From: Cellulomonas fimi
GTDB lineage: Bacteria > Actinomycetota > Actinomycetes > Actinomycetales > Cellulomonadaceae
Length of the DNA stretch: 64,000 nt
Direction of reading: 5' to 3'
Assembly (NCBI RefSeq): GCF_012952065.1
Contig: NZ_JABCJJ010000003.1
Coordinates: forward strand, 62,001 to 126,000
Part shown: one piece after another, positions 44,196-52,758 of the stretch
Position numbering within the stretch: the stretch's first letter is position 1
Layout of the letters: the number at the start of each line of letters is the position of its first letter
The notes under the pieces: model-generated
The model's database searches: none
What the model saw: only the letters and a program-made list of their open reading frames with translations
Told to the model about the DNA's origin: nothing
Position numbers and translations under genes: made by a program

Positions 44196-44978
44196 GTGAG
44201 TGCGCCGCTGCATGACCGCGTGACCATCGTGACCGGCGCTGCCGGCGGGATCGGCGAGGGCGTCGCCCAGGCGCTGCTGGACGACGGCGCCCGGGTCGCC
44301 CTGTGGGACCTGTCGAAAGAGCGCACGGAGCAGGTCGCCCGGCGGCTCGACCCGTCCGGAGAGCGTGTGCTGGCGCTGGAGGCGGACGTGACGGACCAGG
44401 ACGCCGTGGATGCCGCGGTCGCGGCGACCACGGCGCACTTCGGTCGCCTCGACGGACTCGTCAACAACGCCGGGGTGATCGCCATGGCGCCGTCCTGGGA
44501 GGAGGACGCAGCGCACTGGCGCCGCCATCTCGAGGTGAACGTCACGGGGACGTTCGTCTGCAGCAAGGCGGTCGGCGACGTGTTCCGTAGTTCTGGCGGC
44601 GGTGCGATCGTCAACGTCGCATCGAACTGCGGCAAAGCCGGCTACCGCAACATGGCCGCGTACAACGCGAGCAAGTCGGCCGTCATCGGGCTCACCCGCT
44701 CCCTCGCGATGGAGTGGGCCGACGTCGGAATCAATGTCAACGCCGTGTGCCCGGGCGGGGTGGACACACCGATGCTCAGCCAGGTGGCCGACTGGCTCTC
44801 ACCGCGGATCGACGTGCCCGCCGAAGAGCTGCTCGCCGGGATGGGCGCAGAACAGCTGGGTGGCCGGCGGATCATGCCGATCGAGATCGGCCGCGTGATC
44901 GCCTTCCTGCTGAGCAACGCCGCCGTCATCATCCGCGGCCAGTCCATCAGCGTGGACGCCGGCGCCACGCCCTACTGA
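44196..44978 (+). CDS. Short-chain dehydrogenase/reductase 2
   Basis: 260 residues with GTG start at 44196. TGAAGGIG (13-20), LVNNAGVIAM, catalytic Ser in VNVASNCG, and YNASKSAVIG; the C-terminal SISVDAGATPY ends the fold. About 35 percent similar to SDR 1 by eye. The operon thus has three SDR domains counting the aldolase fusion. Oxidation of the released aldehyde is a natural role. Confidence 0.88.
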   Translation: MSAPLHDRVTIVTGAAGGIGEGVAQALLDDGARVALWDLSKERTEQVARRLDPSGERVLALEADVTDQDAVDAAVAATTAHFGRLDGLVNNAGVIAMAPSWEEDAAHWRRHLEVNVTGTFVCSKAVGDVFRSSGGGAIVNVASNCGKAGYRNMAAYNASKSAVIGLTRSLAMEWADVGINVNAVCPGGVDTPMLSQVADWLSPRIDVPAEELLAGMGAEQLGGRRIMPIEIGRVIAFLLSNAAVIIRGQSISVDAGATPY

Positions 44979-45059
44979 CCTGCGACTCACTCCCGGCGCG
45001 AACGGCCTCAGACCAGCTCTACGCCGGGACGACCGGCGCTCTAGACAGGAGATCTCCCC

Positions 45060-47030
45060 ATGCAGCACCGGTGGAATCAGGCCGAGGCAGCGCGCCTTGC
45101 CACCCCCCTCGACGAGTGCGCCTACGGCTCGCGCCTCCTCGGCTCCGAGCCGAGCCTGGTCCTGCACGGCGGCGGCAACACGTCGGTGAAGGGCACCATG
45201 CCCGACGTCGTCGGGGGCGACGTGGAGGTGCTGTGGATCAAGGGGAGCGGCTGGGACCTGGCCACCATCGAACCCGCCGGCTTCGCACCGCTCCGGCTGG
45301 GCCGGCTGCGAGAGATCCTCACCGCCACGAGCCTGAGCGACCCGGAGATGATGAACGCTCTGCGGTGCGCGCTGATGGACGCCAGCGCACCCAACCCGTC
45401 CGTGGAGACACTGCTCCACGCCTTCCTGCCGTTCGCAGCTGTGCAGCACAGCCATGCCGATGCGATCGTCACCCTCACCAACCAGCCCGACGGCGAGGCC
45501 GTGGTCCGCGAGGTGTTCGGAGACCGCGTCGTCGTCCTGCCCTACGTCATGCCGGGATTCGACCTCGCACGGCTCTGCGCCGAGCAGTGGGCCGTCCAGC
45601 ACCACGACGGCATCGTCGGCATGGTGCTGCTCAACCACGGGCTCTTCACGTTCGGCGCGAGCACGGAGGAGGCCTACCTGCGCCACCTGGAGCTGATCAC
45701 GCTGGCGGAGAAGTACCTGGACGCGGCAGCCCCCCGGCCCGTCACCGTGGCACCCCGCGCACTGCCGGACGTGGACGCCGTGACCCTCGCACGGCTCCGA
45801 CGGTCCCTGAGCGAGGCGGCGGGCTTCCCCGTCGTCACCACCCGCCACACGGACGAGCGGGTCCGCCGCTTCCTGGCGCGCAGCGACCTTGCGGACCTGA
45901 CCCAGCGCGGGACCGCCACGCCGGACCACGTCATCTATACCAAGCGCACCCCCATGCTCGGGCGCGACGTCGCGGCCTACTGCCAGTCGTACCAGCAGTA
46001 CTACAAGGAGCATCACGATCGCGGCCGCGGGCCGCTGACCATGCTGGACCCGGCACCGCGGATCGTCCTGGACCCCGAGCTCGGCATGGTCACCGTCGGG
46101 CGTCGTGGCAGGGCCGCGGACGTCGTCAACGACATCTACCGGCACACGATGGACGTCCTCGAGCGCGCCGAGCAACTCGGCAGGTTCACGGTGCCGTCGG
46201 CGGGTGAGCTCTTCGACGTGGAGTACTGGGACCTGGAGCAGGCGAAACTGCGGCGTGCCGGATCCCCGCCCCAACTCGCCGGGCAGGTCGCAATCGTTAC
46301 CGGTGCCGCCTCGGGTATCGGCCGCGCCTGCGCCGAGGCGCTGCTAGCGGCCGGCGCCAGCGTGGTGGGCTGGGACATCTCGACCGACGTCCCGACGTCG
46401 TTCTCGAGTGTCGAGTGGCTCGGACTGCGGGTCGACGTGACCGACCCGGCGGCGGTGCGCGAGGCACTCAGGTCGGGAGTCGAACGCTTCGGCGGCGTCG
46501 ACATCGTGGTGGTCGCAGCAGGGATCTTCCCGTCCAGCCAGCGGCTGTCCCAGCTCGAGCCGGACAGCTGGCGGCTGGCCATGTCTGTCAACGTCGACTC
46601 AGTCGCCGAACTCTTCCGCCAGGTGCACCCGCTCCTCGTGGAGTCCCCCATGGACGGACGAGTGGTGATCGTCGGGTCCAAGAACGTGGCAGCGCCGGGG
46701 CCCGGTGCCGCCGCCTACTCCGCCTCGAAGGCAGCCCTTCACCAGCTTGCCCGGGTGGCTGCACTCGAGTGGGCCGAGGACGGTATCCGCATCAACACGG
46801 TCCACCCGGATGCGGTGTTCGACACGGGCCTCTGGACACCCGAGCTGCTTGCCGCCCGCGCCGAGCGTTACGGCATGAGCATCGAGAGCTACAAACGGCG
46901 CAACCTGCTCGGTGCCGAGGTGACCAGCGCCGGCGTCGCGCGCATGGTCACCGCGATGACCACCGACGTGTTCGCCACCACCACGGGCGCCCAGGTGCCT
47001 GTGGACGGAGGCAACGACCGTGTCATCTGA
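45060..47030 (+). CDS. Bifunctional class II aldolase / short-chain dehydrogenase
   Basis: 656 residues from ATG 45060. Residues 1-400 are a class II aldolase/adducin domain: HGGGNTSVKG (phosphate site), IKGSGWDL, zinc ligands His130 and His132 in VQHSHAD and His193 in LNHGLFTFG. Residues 410-656 are an SDR: TGAASGIG (414-421), catalytic Ser540, Tyr553 and Lys557 (YSASKAAL). The layout is that of the rhamnulose-1-phosphate aldolase/lactaldehyde dehydrogenase fusions. No rhamnose kinase or isomerase is near; with mtnA, a deaminase and a phosphorylase in the regulon, cleavage of 5-deoxyribulose 1-phosphate (or methylthioribulose 1-phosphate) to DHAP plus an aldehyde is likelier. Confidence 0.88.
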   Translation: MQHRWNQAEAARLATPLDECAYGSRLLGSEPSLVLHGGGNTSVKGTMPDVVGGDVEVLWIKGSGWDLATIEPAGFAPLRLGRLREILTATSLSDPEMMNALRCALMDASAPNPSVETLLHAFLPFAAVQHSHADAIVTLTNQPDGEAVVREVFGDRVVVLPYVMPGFDLARLCAEQWAVQHHDGIVGMVLLNHGLFTFGASTEEAYLRHLELITLAEKYLDAAAPRPVTVAPRALPDVDAVTLARLRRSLSEAAGFPVVTTRHTDERVRRFLARSDLADLTQRGTATPDHVIYTKRTPMLGRDVAAYCQSYQQYYKEHHDRGRGPLTMLDPAPRIVLDPELGMVTVGRRGRAADVVNDIYRHTMDVLERAEQLGRFTVPSAGELFDVEYWDLEQAKLRRAGSPPQLAGQVAIVTGAASGIGRACAEALLAAGASVVGWDISTDVPTSFSSVEWLGLRVDVTDPAAVREALRSGVERFGGVDIVVVAAGIFPSSQRLSQLEPDSWRLAMSVNVDSVAELFRQVHPLLVESPMDGRVVIVGSKNVAAPGPGAAAYSASKAALHQLARVAALEWAEDGIRINTVHPDAVFDTGLWTPELLAARAERYGMSIESYKRRNLLGAEVTSAGVARMVTAMTTDVFATTTGAQVPVDGGNDRVI

Positions 47031-48348
47031 GACCCGGATCGTCGGTGGCACCGTCGTCACGATGGACAAGATCGGTACCGTCCACACGGCAGGCGAAGTC
47101 GCCTACGGCACGTCCGGGACGCTCACCTATGTCGGGCCCAGCCGAGGACCGGCGCGCCCGGGCGACCTGGACGTGAGCGGTGACATCGTCATGCCGGGGC
47201 TGGTCAACGCACACGCGCACTCTGCGATGACCCCGCTGCGCGGCTTCTCCGACGACCAGGACCTCGAGCAGTGGCTGCGCGACATGCGCCGGTTCGAAGT
47301 GAAGCTCACCGCGGAGGACATCGCCTGGGGCCTGCGCCTGGCCATGGTCGAGATGCTGCGTTCTGGCACGACGACGTTCGCGGACATGTTCCGTTGGGAC
47401 GCAGCCCTGCTCGGTGACGTGGTGGGCGCCGGGATGCGGGTGCTGGCCGCGCCCGCAATCTTCACCGAGGACTCGGTCGGCTTCCCGACCGCCAGCCCGC
47501 AGGACGGCCGCGCGACGATGGACCTGACGGAACAGCTGGCCCAGGAATTCGCTGGGGACCGCCACGTGCGCATCACCTTCGGCCCGCATGCGCCCTACAC
47601 GTGCTCCCCCGAGCTCCTGCGAGAGGTCGCCCGGCGCGCCGCCGCCGCCCAGGTCGGCGTGCAGATCCACCTCTCGGAGGGCGCCACCGAGGTGCGCCAG
47701 AACATCGCGCGCTACGCCCGCACCCCGATCGCGCACGTGGCGAGCCTGGGCCTCCTCGAGGTGCCCACGCTCGTCGCCCACGCCGTTGCTGCCACGGACG
47801 AGGACATCGAAATCCTCGCGGCCGCGGGTGCCGCGGTCTCCCACAACCCCGTCTCGAACCTCAAACTCGGCTCCGGGGTCGCCCCCGTGCCGGCGATGCT
47901 GGCCGCCGGGCTCACCCTCGGGCTGGGCACCGACGGCGTCGCGAGCAACAACACGCTCGACATGTTCGAGGAGATCAAGGTCGGCACGATTCTGCAACGC
48001 GGCCACCATCAGCAGGCGGGCGCCGTCGGATCGGCGACCTTCCTGCGGATGGCGACCTCGGAGGGCGCACGGGCTGTGGGGTTCCCCGAGACCGGAAGTC
48101 TCGAGGCCGGCCGGTGGGCGGACCTGGTGGTCGTGCGCACGGATTCCCCCAGAGCGACGCCCCTGCACTCCTTGGGGACCTTCTTGGGTTTCGCGGCGCA
48201 GGGGCAGGACGTGCGGCACGTCGTCGTCGACGGTCGGCACGTCGTCCGCGAGGGAGTCGTCACCACGTTGGACGAGCAGCAGATCAAGGCGAGGGTCGCC
48301 GCGACAGCGACTCGTATCGTCCGGGAGCTGAAAGGTGAGGACGCATGA
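47020..48348 (+). CDS. Amidohydrolase, MTA/SAH or 5'-deoxyadenosine deaminase type (MtaD/DadD-like)
   Basis: 442 residues from the GTG at 47020, overlapping the aldolase stop by 11 bases. HAH motif in GLVNAHAHSAM (His65, His67), a third His in QIHLSEGATEV, a fourth in VAHAVAATDED, and Asp in LGTDGVASNN: the full metal site of the cytosolic deaminase branch. Known members remove the 6-amino group of methylthioadenosine, S-adenosylhomocysteine or 5'-deoxyadenosine. Next to an MTAP-type phosphorylase, deamination to the inosine derivative followed by phosphorolysis is one plausible route. Confidence 0.85.
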   Translation: MSSETRIVGGTVVTMDKIGTVHTAGEVAYGTSGTLTYVGPSRGPARPGDLDVSGDIVMPGLVNAHAHSAMTPLRGFSDDQDLEQWLRDMRRFEVKLTAEDIAWGLRLAMVEMLRSGTTTFADMFRWDAALLGDVVGAGMRVLAAPAIFTEDSVGFPTASPQDGRATMDLTEQLAQEFAGDRHVRITFGPHAPYTCSPELLREVARRAAAAQVGVQIHLSEGATEVRQNIARYARTPIAHVASLGLLEVPTLVAHAVAATDEDIEILAAAGAAVSHNPVSNLKLGSGVAPVPAMLAAGLTLGLGTDGVASNNTLDMFEEIKVGTILQRGHHQQAGAVGSATFLRMATSEGARAVGFPETGSLEAGRWADLVVVRTDSPRATPLHSLGTFLGFAAQGQDVRHVVVDGRHVVREGVVTTLDEQQIKARVAATATRIVRELKGEDA

Positions 48349-49127
48349 GCACCATCGTGGGAGTCATCGGCGGTTCCGGGCTCTACGAGCTCTTGGACGG
48401 CGCCGTCGAGCATGCTGTCACCACGCCGTACGGCGCCCCGAGCAGCACGCTCTCGACCGGACAGATCGGAGGTAGGGACGTCGCTTTCATCACCCGTCAC
48501 GGGCGGGCGCACGAGCTGGCGCCGCACACCATCAACTACCGCGCGAACCTGTGGGCGCTGCACGACATGGGCGCACGGACGGTCATCACCTCGTCCGCCG
48601 TCGGGAGCCTCAAGCCGGACGTCCAGCCCGGTGAGTTCGTGCTGTGCGACCAGTTCATCGACCGTACGTCCGGGCGCATCGACACCTTCTACGAGGGCCC
48701 GAAGGTCGTCCACGTCTCCGTGGCCGACCCGTACTGCCCCGAGCTGCGGGCGCGGGCGACCGAGGTCATGAAGCGCCTAGGTGAGCGCTACCACCCGACA
48801 GGCACCGCGGTCGTGATCCAGGGGCCGCGGTTCTCGACCCGTGCGGAGTCCCGCTGGTTCCAGCAGATGGGGTGGGACGTGCTGAGCATGACCCAGCATC
48901 CCGAGACCGCCCTGGCGCGCGAGCTGGCCATGTGCTGCCTAAATGTCTCGTTCGTCTCAGACCACGACGCAGGGGTCACCGACGACGCCGAGCCCGTCCG
49001 GGCAGGAGACGTGTGGCGCCGCATGGCGGAGAACCAGGGGCGCATCCGTGCCGCGCTGGCCGCCCTCATCGTTGCCGCTCCGGACATCCCGACCTGCCGC
49101 TGCCGCGACGCTCTGTCGGACGTGTGA
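48345..49127 (+). CDS. mtnP: MTA/5'-deoxynucleoside phosphorylase, MTAP family
   Basis: 260 residues, ATG at 48345 overlapping the deaminase stop. IGGSGLYE at the N terminus, phosphate-binding RHGRAHELAPHTINYRANLW, GPRFSTRAESRWFQ, SMTQHPETALARELAM and SDHDAGVTDD, where human MTAP has an Asp pair recognising adenine. It would split the glycosidic bond using phosphate and give 5-methylthio- or 5-deoxyribose 1-phosphate, the MtnA substrate. Both Asp residues near the base suggest a 6-aminopurine, but a deoxyinosine cannot be excluded because the deaminase is in the same operon. Confidence 0.87.
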   Translation: MSTIVGVIGGSGLYELLDGAVEHAVTTPYGAPSSTLSTGQIGGRDVAFITRHGRAHELAPHTINYRANLWALHDMGARTVITSSAVGSLKPDVQPGEFVLCDQFIDRTSGRIDTFYEGPKVVHVSVADPYCPELRARATEVMKRLGERYHPTGTAVVIQGPRFSTRAESRWFQQMGWDVLSMTQHPETALARELAMCCLNVSFVSDHDAGVTDDAEPVRAGDVWRRMAENQGRIRAALAALIVAAPDIPTCRCRDALSDV

Positions 49128-49254
49128 GTTCCCGACCGTTGAATCGACGGCAATCCGGCAGCACCTCGTCCACGGCGACGCCCATCCCCGCACAGACGCG
49201 GAACAGCGACGGGACGCCGCTCGGCCCACCGAACACCCCCAACCAGGAGGCACG

Positions 49255-50013
49255 ATGACCAGCACCGCTGTACGGCTCGGACCCGACGACACCCTGACCT
49301 TGACCCAGATCAAGGTCCGCGACCTGGCACCCCGCGTGCTGGTCGTGGGCGATCCCGCTCGCGCACGAAAGGCCGCGCAGCTGCTGGACGATACGCGCCA
49401 GGTCGGGGAGAACCGGGAGTACGTGACGTTCACCGGCACGTACCACGGCACCGCCGTCAGCGTCGTTTCACACGGCATCGGCGCCGCCGGGGCCGGCGTG
49501 GCGTTCGAGGAGTTGTGCCGTGGCGGCGCCCAGCGGATCATCCGCTCGGGGACGGCGGGCGGTCTGCAGCCCGACGTCGTCGACGGTTCGCTGGTCATCG
49601 CCACGGCCGCGGTGCGCCGCGACGGCCTCAGCCAGCACCTCGTCCCGCTGGCGTTTCCGGCTGTGGCCGACACCGCCGTGGTCGTCGCGCTTTCCGAGCA
49701 CGCCGCGAGCACCGGGCTAGACGTCCATCGTGGCGTCGTCCTCACCTCTGACGCGTTCTACCCGCACACGCTCCTCGGCAACGACCACGAACTCTGGCAG
49801 CAGGCCGGGTGCGTGGCGGTGGAGATGGAGATCGCCCCGCTGCTGGTGATCGCGGCGCTGCACGGCGTGCAGGCAGGAGCGGTGCTCGCGATCGACGGCA
49901 ACCCCCTGGCCGAGCACGACCCGTCCATGGCGGGCTACCAACCCTTCCGGGAGATCGTCCACGAGGCCGTGGCCGGCGCGCTGGACACCGCGCTCAACGC
50001 CCTCGTCGCCTGA
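49255..50013 (+). CDS. Nucleoside phosphorylase, DeoD/uridine phosphorylase family
   Basis: 252 residues from ATG 49255, 127 bases after the MTAP gene (GGAGG at 49246-49250); the frame is also open upstream. VLVVGDPARARKAAQLLD, GAGVAFEELCRGGAQRIIRS, SGTAGGLQPD, and VAVEMEIAPLLVIAA, the ribose-binding Met-Glu of NP-I phosphorylases. Belongs to the PF01048 group. With the neighbouring MTAP-type enzyme there are two candidate phosphorolytic steps; this one may take inosine-type or uridine-type nucleosides. Ends just before the shared terminator. Confidence 0.85.
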   Translation: MTSTAVRLGPDDTLTLTQIKVRDLAPRVLVVGDPARARKAAQLLDDTRQVGENREYVTFTGTYHGTAVSVVSHGIGAAGAGVAFEELCRGGAQRIIRSGTAGGLQPDVVDGSLVIATAAVRRDGLSQHLVPLAFPAVADTAVVVALSEHAASTGLDVHRGVVLTSDAFYPHTLLGNDHELWQQAGCVAVEMEIAPLLVIAALHGVQAGAVLAIDGNPLAEHDPSMAGYQPFREIVHEAVAGALDTALNALVA

Positions 50014-50034
50014 CCCGACAAGGCACCACGGGCT

Positions 50035-50090
50035 GACGGACGGGTAAGGGCTGGGCACCTCTCCGGATGCCCAGCCCTTACCCGTTCGTC
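50035..50090. terminator. Bidirectional terminator between convergent operons
   Basis: A 17-base perfect stem (50041-50057 paired with 50068-50084, loop of 10) that extends outward by A-T, G-T, G-C, C-G, A-T and G-C pairs to 50035-50090. It lies between the rightward phosphorylase and the leftward cupin, and would stop both transcripts. Confidence 0.85.
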
Positions 50091-50100
50091 TGCAGGCCTG

Positions 50101-50556
50101 TCAGCGTGTGAGCGCCGCGATCCGCGCGGCCTCTCCCGGGTACTGCCGGATCAGCTCGGCGCGGTCCCCCAGGCGAAAAGCCTCCCAGCTGAACGCCGGC
50201 GCCATCGTCGTGCCGATCAGCGTCCACGAGCCGGTCGACGACGAGCCCTGCCACACGCCTGCCGGCACGACGAGCTGAGGTCGCTGACCGGCCCGGAAGT
50301 CCGGTCCCAGGAGGACTCGGGCGGTGGACCCGTCCGGCTCGAGCAGCAGCAGCTCCAGCGGGTCACCTGCGTACCAGTGGTAGACCTCCACGGCGTCCAG
50401 GACGTGCAGCGCCGAGAAGTCGGCGCCGGCGAGCAAGTAGTAGATCAGCGTCGAATGATCGTCCTTGTACGTCTGGCGGTACAGGCCGCCCTCCTCGGGC
50501 AGCGGCTCCAGGCGGAGCAACTCCACTATCTCCTCGGCGGTGACGTCAGTGGGCAT
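50101..50556 (-). CDS. DUF985-family cupin
   Basis: 151 residues of the cupin_5 (DUF985) family: EEGGLYRQTYKDDHSTLIYY, DAVEVYHWYAGDPLELLLL, PQLVVPAGVWQGSSSTG, and WTLIGTTMAPAFSWEAFRLG. A small beta-barrel protein, possibly an epimerase-like or sugar-binding enzyme; function of the family is not settled. It is last in the leftward operon after the permeases (70-base gap), so it may act on a product of the pathway. Confidence 0.8.
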   Translation of the reverse strand: MPTDVTAEEIVELLRLEPLPEEGGLYRQTYKDDHSTLIYYLLAGADFSALHVLDAVEVYHWYAGDPLELLLLEPDGSTARVLLGPDFRAGQRPQLVVPAGVWQGSSSTGSWTLIGTTMAPAFSWEAFRLGDRAELIRQYPGEAARIAALTR

Positions 50557-50626
50557 GCGAGTCTCCTGTCATAGTTCGGGTGCGGGTTGGACGCGCGAGC
50601 TCACGACCGGCCGGGGCCGGCCCGCG

Positions 50627-51544
50627 TCAGGTAGCGACGGACGTCGACGCGCGCGCGAACTGCCGGCGAGCGACGACCAGCGCAACGAGCGTGACGACGT
50701 AGGGGGCAGCGTCGGTCAGCTGGGACGGCAGCCCGTTGCCCTGGAGCCGGAACCCGATCGCTTCGGCGAAGCCGAACAGGAGCGCCGCTCCCAGCACACC
50801 CACCGGGTGCGCACGGGCGAGCATGACGGCGACGACCGCGATCCAACCGCGACCGGACGTCATGTTCTCCGCGAACTGCACCACGTTGCCAAGCGACAGC
50901 TGCGCACCGGCCAGCCCGCACAGCGCACCGGACGCCAGGATCGCCCCGTACTGATATCTGCCTGGCTGGACACCGAGGCTGGAAGCGGCAAGCGGGCGCT
51001 CCCCTACCCCGCGCAGACGCAGCCCCACCGCCGTGCGGAACAGCACGAGCTGGACCACCGGGACCACCAGCAGGGCTACGTACCCCACGAGCGTGAGGTT
51101 AAACAGCACCGAGCCAAGCCACGGGAGCTGGGAGAGCGCCGGGATGGGCATGGTCTTCAAGCCGACGATCCGGGGATCCTGGAAGACTCCGCGGACGTCC
51201 CAGACCGCAACCAGCAGGAAGGCGGTGATGCCCACGGCGAAAAGATTCAGCGCGACTGCGAGCACGATCGGGTCACCCTTGCGGGTGACCGCTCCGTATG
51301 CCAGGACGGACGAGACCGCGACTCCGGCCACCACCCCGCTCAGCACACCGGCATACGCACTGCCGCTGAAGTAGGACCCGGCGACAGCGGCGAAGGCACC
51401 GGAGAGCATCAGACCCTCGAGGCCGATGTTGAACACCCCGGCCCGTTCGCAGATCAGTCCGCCGATCGCCGCGAGCAGGATAGGGATCAGCGCACGGAAC
51501 ACGGACGCGAAGAGTGCGCTGTCCAGCAGCTCGACAGAGAACAT
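50627..51544 (-). CDS. Nucleoside ABC importer permease, BmpB/NupQ type
   Basis: 305 residues, about nine hydrophobic segments. RAGVFNIGLEGLMLSGAFAA is the family N-terminal motif; VGLRLRGVGERPLAASSLGV and GAILASGALCGLAGAQLSLG mark the conserved cytosolic loop. It pairs with the other permease. The ATG shares a base with that permease's stop. The open frame to 52315 is antisense to part of the other gene. Confidence 0.9.
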   Translation of the reverse strand: MFSVELLDSALFASVFRALIPILLAAIGGLICERAGVFNIGLEGLMLSGAFAAVAGSYFSGSAYAGVLSGVVAGVAVSSVLAYGAVTRKGDPIVLAVALNLFAVGITAFLLVAVWDVRGVFQDPRIVGLKTMPIPALSQLPWLGSVLFNLTLVGYVALLVVPVVQLVLFRTAVGLRLRGVGERPLAASSLGVQPGRYQYGAILASGALCGLAGAQLSLGNVVQFAENMTSGRGWIAVVAVMLARAHPVGVLGAALLFGFAEAIGFRLQGNGLPSQLTDAAPYVVTLVALVVARRQFARASTSVAT

Positions 51545-52758
51545 CAGACCCTCCCGAGGTCGTCGGACTGCTCGCGGACCGTACTCTTCGCGCGGCGGCG
51601 CCAGGTCACCTGGACCCGGATCGCGATCAGGACGATCACGATCGCTTGGATGAGCTGCGAGATCTGCGCCGAGACACCGGCGCTGCGTTGCATGGCCTCG
51701 CCGCCCACGATGATGGCGGCGAAGAATGCTCCGGCCACGGCGACCCTCAGGGGTCGGCTCCCGGCGAGCAGGGCGACGAGCAGCCCTGTCCACGCGTAGT
51801 TCGTGGCGATGAGGGCACCGTCGACAAGCCGGATCTGGCTGCCGAGCACCAGCATGATCCCGACGAGCCCGGCGATTCCGCCGCTGACGAACATCGTGCT
51901 GACCTTGAGCCGGTCCGTGCGGACACCCGCGTATCGCGCGAAGTGCGGGTTGAGACCGGTGATCCCTGCCTCGAAGCCGGCAGGTGTGCGGCGGTTGAAG
52001 ACCAGGACGGCGACAATCAGCAGGGCGACAACGACGAGGCTCCAGTCGAGCGTGCTCGTGAGCCGCACAAGGATATTCTCCGGGCCGAGTGCTCGTGCGA
52101 TCGCGGCGCCGAGCGGAGAACTCTCGGAGAGGAGCGACGGGATCCGGACGGCCTCCGGCACGGGCTCGGTGGCTACGAGGCTGGATCCCTTTTCCTTGAG
52201 CGGGAAGCGCACCAAATAGGAGCTGAAGTAGCGCGCTGGGTAGCTCAGCAACAGGCTGCTGATCAAGATGGGCACGGCGAGCCGGGTCTCCAGGACCGCG
52301 GACAGCGCCCCCCACAGCCCGCCTGCGAGGACAGCCGCGGCGAAGGCGAGCAGCATGACCAGCAGGCCGGGTCCGGGGACGAAGAGTGCGACGACCGTTC
52401 CGGCAAGGCCGCCCAGAACCATCTGGCCTTCACCACCGAGATTGAACACCCCGGCCCGGAAGGCCACCGCCAGCGCCAACGCCATCCCGACGAGCGGGAC
52501 TGCGCGCTGGAATGTGTTGACCAGACCGGGACCCGTCAGCGCACCCTCGCCCATAACCCGGTATGCCGTGATCGGGTCGGCGCCGGCCAGGGCAATCACC
52601 ACGCCGCCGAGGACGAGGGCGAGGCCAATGGAGACCGGCGCTGGCCCGAGCAGGCTCATCGCCGCCCGTCTCAGGATCGGCCAGGGTCCGCGACGTCGCC
52701 CCCGGTCCGCGGGCGCGGACGGCGCGGGCATCCCGACGTCGGTCGTCTCAACGCTCAT
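51544..52758 (-). CDS. Nucleoside ABC importer permease, BmpC/NupP type
   Basis: 404 residues with about ten hydrophobic segments, longer than its partner through an N-terminal extension (ADRGRRRGPWPILRRAAMS). AFRAGVFNLGGEGQMVLGGL is the family motif, and SRPLRVAVAGAFFAAIIVGG is near the C terminus. Overlaps the ATPase stop by four bases. The long extension is common in BMP-type systems. Confidence 0.9.
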   Translation of the reverse strand: MSVETTDVGMPAPSAPADRGRRRGPWPILRRAAMSLLGPAPVSIGLALVLGGVVIALAGADPITAYRVMGEGALTGPGLVNTFQRAVPLVGMALALAVAFRAGVFNLGGEGQMVLGGLAGTVVALFVPGPGLLVMLLAFAAAVLAGGLWGALSAVLETRLAVPILISSLLLSYPARYFSSYLVRFPLKEKGSSLVATEPVPEAVRIPSLLSESSPLGAAIARALGPENILVRLTSTLDWSLVVVALLIVAVLVFNRRTPAGFEAGITGLNPHFARYAGVRTDRLKVSTMFVSGGIAGLVGIMLVLGSQIRLVDGALIATNYAWTGLLVALLAGSRPLRVAVAGAFFAAIIVGGEAMQRSAGVSAQISQLIQAIVIVLIAIRVQVTWRRRAKSTVREQSDDLGRV

